Below, piece after piece: positions 16,866 through 24,339 of a stretch of 34,066 nt of DNA (within the stretch, counting starts at the first letter, position 1; the number at the start of each line of letters is the position of its first letter). Below the pieces are notes generated by a model, which had not been told where the DNA came from, did no database searches, and was given only the letters and a program-made list of their open reading frames with translations. The stretch covers positions 1 to 34,066 of the forward strand of contig JAVDCA010000044.1 in assembly GCA_030848545.1 (NCBI GenBank), read 5' to 3'. Both the position numbers and the translations under genes were made by a program. The stretch is from Astrobacterium formosum (lineage in GTDB: Bacteria; Pseudomonadota; Alphaproteobacteria; Rhizobiales; Xanthobacteraceae).

Positions 16866-17330
16866 ATGCCCTCTCCCTCGATCCACGCCTCGACGGTCCT
16901 GGTCGGCGCCCAGGCGGTGCTCATCCGGGGCGCCGCCGGGTCGGGCAAGTCGCGGCTGGCGCTCGAATTTCTGCTGGCGGCGCAGAGTGGCCGGATGCCG
17001 TTCGCCCGCCTCGTCGCCGACGACCGCACCCATGTGGAAGCCGCCAATGGGCGGCTGCTGGCGCGGCCGCCGGCCACCATCGCGGGTCTGCTTGAGGTGC
17101 GCGGCCTCGGCCTGCGCCGGCTGCCTTACGAATCGGTGGCGGTGGTGGGCCTCGTGGTCGATCTCGGCACCCCGTCGGAGCGGCTGCCGCCGGCGGACCA
17201 CCGCCAGGTGGAAATCGAGGGCGTCATTCTGCCGCGAATTGCGGTGGCGGCCGGCCAGAATGCCTTCCTGGAAGTGGAAGCGGCATTGGATACGGCCGCG
17301 GCCTATGACGGTTCGCCGCTGGATTCATGA
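16866..17330 (+). CDS. hprK: Short HPr kinase/phosphorylase (catalytic domain only)
   Basis: 154 residues. The Walker A loop GAAGSGKS is at 22-29, and the HprK signature region appears as GLLEVRGLGLRRLPYESVAV (20 residues). Compared with the roughly 310-residue Firmicutes enzyme the N-terminal domain is missing, which is the normal form in alphaproteobacteria. It phosphorylates and dephosphorylates the regulatory Ser of HPr, two genes downstream. AGGAG at 16856-16860 fixes the ATG at 16866. It belongs to the chvI-chvG-hprK-EIIA-HPr cluster. Confidence 0.93.
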   Translation: MPSPSIHASTVLVGAQAVLIRGAAGSGKSRLALEFLLAAQSGRMPFARLVADDRTHVEAANGRLLARPPATIAGLLEVRGLGLRRLPYESVAVVGLVVDLGTPSERLPPADHRQVEIEGVILPRIAVAAGQNAFLEVEAALDTAAAYDGSPLDS

Positions 17331-17532
17331 GCCCGCTCAGGCATTTTGTCCTTCTGCCCCATGGAAAGCCCGGGTGGCCGGCGTTGAATACCCACCCTGT
17401 CACCGCCTGTTGCCGCAACACTGCATGATCGCCAAATAGGCATCAGGGGCACTTGCACTTCGAGTTGGGCACGGTCATGAATGTGGCCCTTTCGTGCGGC
17501 GCACCCGGTCATCGCGCCCGCGGGGAGTTGGG

Positions 17533-17934
17533 ATGATCGGAATAGTTCTCGTCACCCACGGCAGGCTCGCCGTCGAATTCCGTTCGGCGCTAGAGCACGT
17601 GGTGGGACCTCAGACGCAAATCGAATCGGTCACGATCGGTCCGAGCGACGACGGCGAGCAGTGTCGCAAGGACATCATCGAGGCCGTCAAACGCGTCGAC
17701 ACCGGCGAAGGTGTCGCGATCCTCACCGATATGTTCGGCGGCACGCCCTCCAATCTCGCCATCTCGGTGATGAGCCGGCCGAACGTCGAGGTTCTCGCCG
17801 GCATCAACCTGCCCATGCTGGTGAAACTCGCCAAGGTCCGCGGTGAGTGCCCGTTGGCCGAGGCGGTGGTCGCCGCCCAGGAGTCCGGGCGCAAATACAT
17901 CACCGTCGCCAGCCGGGTTCTCGCCGGCAAATGA
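17533..17934 (+). CDS. PTS EIIA-Man-type phosphocarrier
   Basis: 133-residue EIIA domain of the mannose/fructose PTS superfamily. The phospho-acceptor His9 lies in MIGIVLVTHGRLA, and the dimer-interface signature is LTDMFGGTPSNLA. No EIIB/EIIC genes accompany it, so it probably has a regulatory rather than sugar-transport role in the alphaproteobacterial phosphotransfer chain. Its TGA overlaps the HPr ATG (ATGA), so translation is coupled. A 202-base gap separates it from hprK, so it may have its own promoter. Confidence 0.95.
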   Translation: MIGIVLVTHGRLAVEFRSALEHVVGPQTQIESVTIGPSDDGEQCRKDIIEAVKRVDTGEGVAILTDMFGGTPSNLAISVMSRPNVEVLAGINLPMLVKLAKVRGECPLAEAVVAAQESGRKYITVASRVLAGK

Positions 17935-18254
17935 ACGGATCCGACGCCGACGAGGTCCCGCAAGCCGCGCCCGGGCGCATGGGCGCGATCGTGCGCGTTC
18001 TGCCCATCGTCAACCAGAAGGGCCTGCACGCGCGCGCCTCGGCCAAGTTCGTCCAGACGGTCGAGCGCTTCGAGGCCGACGTGCGCGTCACCCGTGCGGG
18101 CGAGACGGTGGGCGGCGATTCCATCATGGGCCTGATGATGCTCGCCGCCGCGCCCGGCACCGAGATCGTGGTCGACGCCGTCGGCCCGCAGGCCGGCGAA
18201 GTGATCGAGGCGCTGACGCAACTCCTCGCCGATCGCTTCGGCGAGGAGGAGTAG
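17931..18254 (+). CDS. ptsH: HPr-family phosphocarrier protein
   Basis: 107 residues. His33 in NQKGLHARASAKFV is the site phosphorylated by Enzyme I, and Ser64 in GGDSIMGLMMLAA matches the regulatory Ser46 site that HprK uses. An N-terminal extension of about 16 residues precedes the conserved core MGAIVRVLPI, where an internal ATG could be the real start; the ATGA overlap with EIIA argues for 17931. It is the last gene of the phosphotransfer cluster. Enzyme I is not in the window. Confidence 0.94.
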   Translation: MNGSDADEVPQAAPGRMGAIVRVLPIVNQKGLHARASAKFVQTVERFEADVRVTRAGETVGGDSIMGLMMLAAAPGTEIVVDAVGPQAGEVIEALTQLLADRFGEEE

Positions 18255-18349
18255 AGGGGTCGATCAAGACCAGGGCTGCGGTCCCGGGACGATCCCTATC
18301 GACAAACGCGGGCGTTGTGCTTTGATGGCACCCTCGGGGTGTATCGCCC

Positions 18350-19156
18350 ATGCCCGCCGCCGTTCCATCTATCGCCGACACCATCCTGAAGCTGTTGCCT
18401 GCGGACGGCACGCCGGTCCTCAATCGCGTTGTTCGGGTCATGCTCGCGCGCGAGATGGAGAGGGCGGTCGATCCCGACGCCTTTTTCGCCGCTCTCGACC
18501 TGCTGCAAAAGAAAAGCCGAATCGGGCGTCTGCGTGGCCAGGGTGGCCAAGTGTTCGTACTCCAATCTGAAAGCAATGCTCGTTCTGAACCTGTGAAAGA
18601 GCCGGCGGAGGCTTGGAGTGAGGCGCAGCTGATGGCCCCACTTCGCGCTTATCTCGAAGGGACGTTTCGCAAAGGGTTGGACCTGCCTGCCGAGGCGGCT
18701 TGCATCATCCACGACACCTCGCGCATCGGCCAACCGGGTGCGCGCTGGGCGCGACCGGATTTCATTCTCGTCAGCGCCATGCGTTTCCGTCTGATGCCGG
18801 GTGCGCAACTCGACGTGCATAGTTTCGAGCTCAAAGCCGAAGCCGGCGTCACCGACCTCGCCGTCTATGAGGCGCTGGCCCAGACCCGCTTCACTCATTT
18901 CGGCCACCTGGTCTGGCATCTTCCCGACGGTTCGAAGGCGGAAGCGAAGCTCGCCGAAATCGAGCAACAGTGCGAGCAGCATGGCGTCGGACTGATCCGC
19001 ATGCGCGATCCGAAGCGCCCCGATGCTTGCGAGATAATGCTCGATCCCGAGCGCAAGACGACATTACCGACGACAGTCGACGGCTTTCTGGAGGCGCGGC
19101 TCATGGACGAGCACCGCCAGGATATCTTGCGAGTGATCCACGGGGCGCGGAGATGA
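18350..19156 (+). CDS. Predicted winged-helix plus PD-(D/E)XK nuclease-like protein, first gene of a three-gene cassette
   Basis: 268 residues, not matched to a named family. Residues 5-72 look like a winged helix (helices [43 protein letters not shown], then a two-strand wing [14 protein letters not shown]). Residues 90-215 fit a PD-(D/E)XK fold: an acidic residue in helix 1 (Glu103), Asp137 in ARPDFILV, then Glu160-Leu-Lys162 in [10 protein letters not shown] and a following helix ([14 protein letters not shown]) and strand ([10 protein letters not shown]). The fold call is by eye. GGGGT (18336-18340) precedes the ATG. Its stop overlaps the ParA-like start (ATGA), so the products are probably made in concert. 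Base composition is somewhat less GC-rich than the flanking operon. Confidence 0.75.
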   Translation: MPAAVPSIADTILKLLPADGTPVLNRVVRVMLAREMERAVDPDAFFAALDLLQKKSRIGRLRGQGGQVFVLQSESNARSEPVKEPAEAWSEAQLMAPLRAYLEGTFRKGLDLPAEAACIIHDTSRIGQPGARWARPDFILVSAMRFRLMPGAQLDVHSFELKAEAGVTDLAVYEALAQTRFTHFGHLVWHLPDGSKAEAKLAEIEQQCEQHGVGLIRMRDPKRPDACEIMLDPERKTTLPTTVDGFLEARLMDEHRQDILRVIHGARR

Positions 19157-20055
19157 AGGGCAAGGTCATCGCGGTCGCCAATATGAAGGGGGGCGTGGGC
19201 AAGACCGCGACCGTGATCGGTTTGGCCGAAGCGCTGGCGGCGGACGGTTCGAAGGTGCTGGTGATCGATCTCGATCCACAAGCAAATGCATCCATCTGCC
19301 TCGCGGGTGATCGCCAACTCGCCGCTCTGATCGAAAATGGTCGCACGATCGACGGCTTCCTCGAGGACAGCTTCTTCAGCAAGAAGCGCAAGGCCGACTT
19401 TGATCGTTGCATCCACGCCCAGATCAGCAGTGTCTGGCATGCCGGACACCCGCTGGCGATCTCGTTGCTCGCCTCGAGCCCGCACCTGCGACTGATCGAG
19501 CGGCAACTCATCTTCAAGCTCACCAAAGCCAAGCTCGACCTCGACGAAATCGTGGAGCGGATGCATAGCGTGATCCGCGAGCAACTCAAGCGCTCGCGGG
19601 GTGAGCACGAATATGTCCTGATCGATTGCGCGCCGGGGATTTCCACGCTCAACGAGGTCAGTATTCGCCTCGCCGACATGGTGATCGTGCCGACGATCCC
19701 CGACTTCCTGTCGTCCTATGGACTGCAGGCGTTCTGCCGCAGCTTGTGGAACGGTGCGATCGCCGACAAGAGCACGCTCAAGAAGCCGCCCAAGCCGTAT
19801 GTCCTGGTGACACGGCGGCGGCCGATCAGGATTCACGATGAAATCTCCAATCTGCTCAGGCAGGAGCAGGGCCGGGATTCGTCCGCTTTCCGCGTGTTTT
19901 CCACCGAGATTCCCGAGCGGGCTGCGATCGCAGATGCGCTCGGCATGATCAACGATACTCCCACGTTTACGAAGAAGTGGGGGAGCGAGATATCGTCGGT
20001 GCTCGCCGACCTCACACACGAGACCAAGGAGGCCCTGCATGGCGATCGATCTTGA
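19153..20055 (+). CDS. ParA/MinD-type ATPase, second gene of the cassette
   Basis: 300-residue P-loop ATPase. The deviant Walker A KGGVGKT with signature Lys12 is at 12-18, Walker A' is [13 protein letters not shown], and Walker B is YVLIDCAPG at about 154-162. The family forms ATP-dependent dimers that move or position DNA or protein cargo. There is no N-terminal HTH of plasmid ParA type and no recognisable parB or parS nearby, and chromosomal parAB is normally near the origin with gidB, so this is not the housekeeping copy. It overlaps the upstream gene by 4 bases and the downstream gene by 17 bases. Its cargo may be one of the two partners. Confidence 0.9.
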   Translation: MKGKVIAVANMKGGVGKTATVIGLAEALAADGSKVLVIDLDPQANASICLAGDRQLAALIENGRTIDGFLEDSFFSKKRKADFDRCIHAQISSVWHAGHPLAISLLASSPHLRLIERQLIFKLTKAKLDLDEIVERMHSVIREQLKRSRGEHEYVLIDCAPGISTLNEVSIRLADMVIVPTIPDFLSSYGLQAFCRSLWNGAIADKSTLKKPPKPYVLVTRRRPIRIHDEISNLLRQEQGRDSSAFRVFSTEIPERAAIADALGMINDTPTFTKKWGSEISSVLADLTHETKEALHGDRS

Positions 20056-20476
20056 CGGCTTCGACGTGCTCGGTGCCGTCTCGCGCAGCGCACCTGTCTT
20101 TCAGGACGTGCGCGCCGATGTCGGAAAATACGCGCGCGCGCTGGTGGTGGCGCAGCTGAAAAAACGGCCCGACCTCGCGTCGGTTCGCGCGGTCGGCGGT
20201 GCGGTCGGTCCCGCCGCATTCAGCCTGATCGTCGACGGCATGAAGGATGCGGAGGTGAAGACGCTGCTCGGCAAGCTCGACAAACACCATCCCGAGCTCA
20301 AGACCGCGAGTGCGGAATGGCGGCGAGGGCATTTGCGCGGACTTGCGGCCGGCGCCGCCGAGCCTACTGCGAAGGCAGTACCGGTCGCCAAGAGCAAGGA
20401 GAAGGCCAGCAAGCGTAGCAAGGAGCCGCGTGGCTTTCTGAGCAGCGAAGCGATGGCGGCCGTGCGTAAACGGTGA
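20039..20476 (+). CDS. Small helical protein with basic tail, third gene of the cassette
   Basis: 145 residues, unrecognised. Residues 20-100 appear mostly helical (e.g. [40 protein letters not shown]). Residues 110-145 are Lys/Ser/Arg-rich ([15 protein letters not shown]) and end AAVRKR, suggesting nucleic-acid or ATPase contact. AAGGAGG (20026-20032), six bases before the ATG, is the strongest ribosome site in the cassette and lies inside the ATPase gene, supporting a real gene despite the 17-base overlap. It may be the adaptor or cargo of the ParA-like ATPase; this is inference. Confidence 0.75.
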   Translation: MAIDLDGFDVLGAVSRSAPVFQDVRADVGKYARALVVAQLKKRPDLASVRAVGGAVGPAAFSLIVDGMKDAEVKTLLGKLDKHHPELKTASAEWRRGHLRGLAAGAAEPTAKAVPVAKSKEKASKRSKEPRGFLSSEAMAAVRKR

Positions 20477-20860
20477 AGCAGCTTCCGTCGACCTTTCTTA
20501 ATGTGATGATGTGTCGCAAAACCGGGAGCCTTGCGCTGGCGTGGGTCGGGGCGGGTGCCGAGGCAAGGCCCCGGCTCTGCGCTGCAGTAGACCGCGAAGA
20601 GCGGTCCGCCGCAACGCGTCCGGGGCACGAACAGAACTGATCTGCCGAAGCCAGTATCACAGGCTTCGACCGTCATCCTGAGGTGCGAGCGAAAGCGAGC
20701 CTCGAAGGATGAACGGGCACTGAACCAGCCACAAGCAGCGCAGTGGCGACGCCCGGGCCGTCGCCCTTCGAGGCCCGCGCACGCAGCCAAGTGTATGCAG
20801 GCTGCGCCTGCTATGGCGCGGGCACCTCAGGGTGACGGAGAGCTGTCGACGACTCCCGGA
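20477..20860. repeat. Repeat-filled gap: degenerate CCCCGG palindrome and GTCATCCTGAGGTGC palindrome
   Basis: No gene is visible. Bases about 20535-20642 contain an inverted, degenerate copy of the palindrome found at 24157 and 26031 (shared string CCGGGGCACGAACAGAACTG versus its inverse complement near 26022). Bases 20671-20838 form a second element whose ends, CCGTCATCCTGAGGTGC and GCACCTCAGGGTGACGG, are inverse complements with one mismatch, with inner inverse pair GCCTCGAAGG / CCTTCGAGGC. Both are typical alphaproteobacterial intergenic repeats. Confidence 0.6.
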
Positions 20861-22459
20861 TCACTTCATCGAGATCGACGAAAAATTCTGGAACCAGTTC
20901 TGCGCCTGCACGAAGCCCGTGACCTTGGGCGAGAGCGCGCGCGGGGCGACGTCGTGGGTCACCATCAGGAACAGGGCGTCGTCGACGTATTTTTCGTGCA
21001 CCTTCTTCAACACCTCGTCCTGCTCCCTGGCGTCGAAGGTGTTGCGCACCTTGTCGAACAGGGCGTCCATCTCGGGCGTGCAGTAGAGACCCCAGTTGGT
21101 GCCCTTCGGGGGCTTGAGGTCGCATTGCAGGTGGCGGATGAGGCCGGTGAACGGGTCCTGGATGAAGTAGGAATAGTTCATGCCGGTGGCGCCGCGCGAG
21201 GAGGCGTGTTCGGCGCCGGCGCGCCAGATGTTGATGAGCGTGTTCCACTCCACCACCTCGAACTCGATCTGGAGGCCGATCTCGGCGAGGTTCTGCTGGA
21301 TGAACTCGTTCATGGGTAGAGGCAGCATCTGGCCCGAGCCGGAGGCCGAGATCAGGATCTTGGTCTTGAGCGGCTTATTCGGCCCATGGCCAGCCTCGGC
21401 CATCAGCTTCTTGGCCTCGGCGAGGTCGGTCCTCACCTTGAAGGATGGATTGCCGAACCACTGGTGACCGGGCGGCATAAAACCTTGCGCCGGCACCATC
21501 AAGCCGCCCAAGAGCTCCTTCATGCCTTCGCGGTCGACGGCGAGGTTGGCCGCCTTGCGCACCCGGATGTCGTTCCAGGGCGAGCCGGGCGCCGAGGACA
21601 GGTGCCAGGTCCAGTTGTGTGGATACACATTGGTGACGATCTTGAAGCCGCCGCCCTTGAGCGCCGGCACGGCGTCGGGCGAGGGCGCCTCGATCCAATC
21701 CACCTGGCCGGACTGCAACGCCGCGGTGCGCGAGGTCGCCTCCGGCAGCGGCATGAGCACCAGCCGGTCGAGCTTGGGGATGCGGGTCTTGTCCCAATAG
21801 TCCTTGTTGGGCACGAGCTCGGCGCGCTCGCGCGGCACGAATTTCTCCAGTTTCCACGGGCCGGTGCCGGACGGCGCCTTGGCGAACTCGTCCCAGTTTT
21901 TGCCGACCTTGTCGAACTGGGCCGGCGAGGAGAACATGATCCAGGCGAGCTGATAGGGCAGCGTCGCGTCGGGCGTCGCGGTCGTGATCTCGACCGTGAG
22001 CTTGTCGATCACCTTGTAGCCGGCGACCGCCGGGATGCGCGTGCGCCCTTGCGCGGCCTGGCGACGGTCGAATTGCGGGCTCGAGTCTTTCAAGAGCTTG
22101 TCGAGATTCCACACGACCGCGTCGGCGGTGAACTCGCTGCCGTCGTGGAATTTGACGCCCTGGCGCAGCTTGAAGGTCCACTTCTTGCGATCCGCCGGGT
22201 CGGCCGACCACTCGGTCGCGAGCCCGGGCACCAGCGTCGAGGGTTTGTCGGCGCTGGTGAGGTCCCAGTTGATGAGGGCGTCGTAGACCGTATAGCCCAT
22301 GAACCGCATGCCCTCGCCGCCCTGGTCGGTCTGGCCGGTGGTGAGCGGAATGTCGGAGGCGGTCATGCCGATGCGCAGCACACCCTGCGCGGACGCCGAC
22401 GCAAGCGGCACAAGCGCGGCGAAAGAAACAGCAGCGAGCCGTGAAAAGAGACGTTTCAT
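20861..22459 (-). CDS. ABC transporter substrate-binding protein, peptide/nickel (family 5) type
   Basis: 532-residue periplasmic solute-binding protein. The signal peptide is MKRLFSRLAAVSFAALVPLA followed by SASAQG (cleavage probably after SAQ or ASA). Family 5 hallmarks include TFKLRQGVKFHDGSEFTADA and the region WNDIRVRKAANLAVDREGM. It would bind an oligopeptide or similar ligand for an ABC importer. The ATG at 22459 is preceded by a near-ideal GGAGGTGA. No permease or ATPase genes are adjacent, so it is an orphan in this window, although downstream genes on its strand could have been displaced by the cassette and repeats. Confidence 0.94.
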   Translation of the reverse strand: MKRLFSRLAAVSFAALVPLASASAQGVLRIGMTASDIPLTTGQTDQGGEGMRFMGYTVYDALINWDLTSADKPSTLVPGLATEWSADPADRKKWTFKLRQGVKFHDGSEFTADAVVWNLDKLLKDSSPQFDRRQAAQGRTRIPAVAGYKVIDKLTVEITTATPDATLPYQLAWIMFSSPAQFDKVGKNWDEFAKAPSGTGPWKLEKFVPRERAELVPNKDYWDKTRIPKLDRLVLMPLPEATSRTAALQSGQVDWIEAPSPDAVPALKGGGFKIVTNVYPHNWTWHLSSAPGSPWNDIRVRKAANLAVDREGMKELLGGLMVPAQGFMPPGHQWFGNPSFKVRTDLAEAKKLMAEAGHGPNKPLKTKILISASGSGQMLPLPMNEFIQQNLAEIGLQIEFEVVEWNTLINIWRAGAEHASSRGATGMNYSYFIQDPFTGLIRHLQCDLKPPKGTNWGLYCTPEMDALFDKVRNTFDAREQDEVLKKVHEKYVDDALFLMVTHDVAPRALSPKVTGFVQAQNWFQNFSSISMK

Positions 22460-22619
22460 GACGGGGGTCACCTCCGTGGCTGGACGAACCGTGGAGGTTT
22501 CGCAACTTGCGTGCCAGCCGCTGGCCGGTTCGCTCTCTCGGCCCAAGCCGGCCGCCGGTCGGAACGGGATCGGGAGAGGATCTGTCCCGTAAGGGACTGT
22601 TTCCTCTATTGCATAGAAC

Positions 22620-22641
22620 GATATAAAGATTTCTTTATATC
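22620..22641. promoter_or_regulatory. Perfect 10-2-10 palindrome upstream of ahcY, candidate ArsR-type operator
   Basis: Arms GATATAAAGA and TCTTTATATC are exact inverse complements separated by TT. The AT-rich palindrome is conspicuous in a GC-rich genome and ends 72 bases before the ahcY start. Methionine-cycle genes in Proteobacteria are controlled by ArsR-type regulators (SahR and relatives) that bind AT-rich palindromes, so this is probably such an operator; the regulator gene is not in the window. Confidence 0.65.
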
Positions 22642-22713
22642 CTGTTGCGGAGTCGGGTGACGCCTGCTATAGGCTCGCCACCCGCGCGCTGCGCCGAACC
22701 CACAAGGACGATC

Positions 22714-24138
22714 ATGAACGCTGCCCAGAAGCCGAAGCCTGCCGCCTCCGATTACGTCGTCAAGGATATCGGCCTCGCCGAATGGGGCCGGCGCGAGCTT
22801 GCCATCGCGGAGACCGAGATGCCGGGCCTGATGGCGACCCGGGAGGAATACGGGCCGGCGCAGCCTCTGCGCGGCGCCCGCATCGCCGGCTCGCTGCACA
22901 TGACGATCCAGACCGCGGTGTTGATCGAAACCCTCAAGATCCTCGGCGCCGACGTGCGCTGGGCCTCGTGCAACATCTATTCGACCCAGGATCACGCCGC
23001 CGCCGCCGTCGCGGCCGGCGGCACGCCGGTGTTCGCCGTCAAGGGCGAGAGCCTCAAGGACTATTGGGACTACACCCACCGCATCTTCGAGTGGGGCGAC
23101 GGCGGCACCCCCAACATGATCCTCGACGACGGCGGCGACGCCACGCTCCTGATCCATCTTGGCGCCCGCGTCGAGGCCGGCGAGACGGCGCTGATCAGCA
23201 AGCCGACCAACGAGGAGGAAGAGGTCCTGTTCGCGGCCATCAAGCAGCGCATCAAGGACAAGCCCGGCTTCTACAAGAAGTGCGCCGAGGCGATCCGCGG
23301 CGTCACCGAAGAGACCACCACGGGCGTGCACCGTCTCTACGATATGCAGAAGAAGGGCCAGCTCCTGTGGCCGGCCATCAACGTCAACGACTCGGTGACC
23401 AAGTCCAAGTTCGACAATCTCTACGGCTGCCGTGAATCGCTGGTGGACGGCATCCGCCGCGGCACCGACGTCATGATGGCCGGCAAGATCGCCATGGTGG
23501 CGGGCTTCGGCGATGTCGGCAAGGGCTCGGCGGCGTCGCTGCGCAATGCCGGCTGCCGCGTCATCGTCTCCGAGGTCGATCCGATCTGCGCCCTGCAGGC
23601 GGCGATGGAAGGCTACGAGGTCACCACCATGGAAGACGCGGCGCCGCGCGCCGACATCTTCGTGACCTGCACGGGCAATCTCGACGTCATCACCATCGAG
23701 CACATGCGCAAGATGAAAGACCGCGCTATCGTGTGCAACATCGGCCACTTCGACTCGGAGATCCAGGTCGCGGGCCTGCGCAATCTCAAATGGCACAACG
23801 TCAAGCCGCAGGTCGACGAGGTCGAGTTCGCCGACGGCCACCGCATCATCCTGCTGTCGGAAGGCCGCCTGGTGAACCTCGGCAACGCCACCGGCCATCC
23901 GAGCTTCGTGATGTCGGCCTCGTTCACCAACCAGACGCTGGCGCAGATCGAGATCTTCACCAACCCGGGCAAGTACGAAAGGAAGGTCTACGTGCTGCCC
24001 AAGGCGCTCGACGAGAAGGTGGCGCGGCTCCACCTCGCCAAGGTCGGCGCCAAGCTCACCAAGCTCAACGACCGCCAGGCGACCTATATCGGCGTCCCGG
24101 TCGAAGGTCCGTTCAAGGCCGATCACTACCGGTATTGA
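22714..24138 (+). CDS. ahcY: Adenosylhomocysteinase (S-adenosyl-L-homocysteine hydrolase)
   Basis: 474-residue NAD-dependent cytosolic enzyme that splits S-adenosylhomocysteine into adenosine and homocysteine, relieving inhibition of methyltransferases. Visible signatures are [28 protein letters not shown], the NAD-binding loop [13 protein letters not shown], and the C-terminal KADHYRY. The insert of about 40 residues typical of bacterial AhcY is present around [20 protein letters not shown] (22704-22708) precedes the ATG. It is divergent from the substrate-binding protein gene. Confidence 0.98.
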   Translation: MNAAQKPKPAASDYVVKDIGLAEWGRRELAIAETEMPGLMATREEYGPAQPLRGARIAGSLHMTIQTAVLIETLKILGADVRWASCNIYSTQDHAAAAVAAGGTPVFAVKGESLKDYWDYTHRIFEWGDGGTPNMILDDGGDATLLIHLGARVEAGETALISKPTNEEEEVLFAAIKQRIKDKPGFYKKCAEAIRGVTEETTTGVHRLYDMQKKGQLLWPAINVNDSVTKSKFDNLYGCRESLVDGIRRGTDVMMAGKIAMVAGFGDVGKGSAASLRNAGCRVIVSEVDPICALQAAMEGYEVTTMEDAAPRADIFVTCTGNLDVITIEHMRKMKDRAIVCNIGHFDSEIQVAGLRNLKWHNVKPQVDEVEFADGHRIILLSEGRLVNLGNATGHPSFVMSASFTNQTLAQIEIFTNPGKYERKVYVLPKALDEKVARLHLAKVGAKLTKLNDRQATYIGVPVEGPFKADHYRY

Positions 24139-24156
24139 GAAGGTCTGCGGGTCTTC

Positions 24157-24245
24157 GGTTCGTGCCCCGGGCGCGCTGCAGCATGCAATGCTGCTGCGCT
24201 GACCCGGGGCCTTGCCCAGAGCCAGGCCCCGGTTCAGCGTCGCGC
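24157..24245. repeat. CCCCGGG palindromic repeat, copy beyond ahcY
   Basis: The core reads GGTTCGTGCCCCGGGCGCGC then a dyad GCAGCATGCAATGCTGC and closes with CTGACCCGGGGCC. About 50 bases are nearly identical to the copy at 26031, on the other side of the adjacent glycosyltransferase gene. It is probably a structured intergenic repeat able to act as a terminator. Confidence 0.7.
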
Positions 24246-24339
24246 CACTCCGCTGCGCTTTGCTCCGCCACGTGCTGCGCCGCGCCCGAGGTGCGGGAGC
24301 GGACTATTCCGAGAAAGCCTTACGATATGAGGCCGGCCG

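Noticed and set aside
17331-17532. Sigma-54 promoter before the EIIA gene
   Set aside because: GGCAC and TTGC occur at about 17449-17458 but are adjacent, without the required spacing, so the -24/-12 pattern fails.
19153-20055. Plasmid or chromosome partition locus (parAB) reading of the ParA-like gene
   Set aside because: No ParB-type HTH protein, no parS-like palindrome cluster and no replication gene are nearby; the partners look different.
22600-22713. SAH riboswitch before ahcY
   Set aside because: The characteristic GAGGAGCG-type conserved core of the SAH riboswitch is absent; the DNA palindrome explains regulation better.
22606-24126. A 506-codon minus-strand frame opposite ahcY
   Set aside because: The ahcY product is unmistakable; the antisense frame is the high-GC third-position mirror of it.
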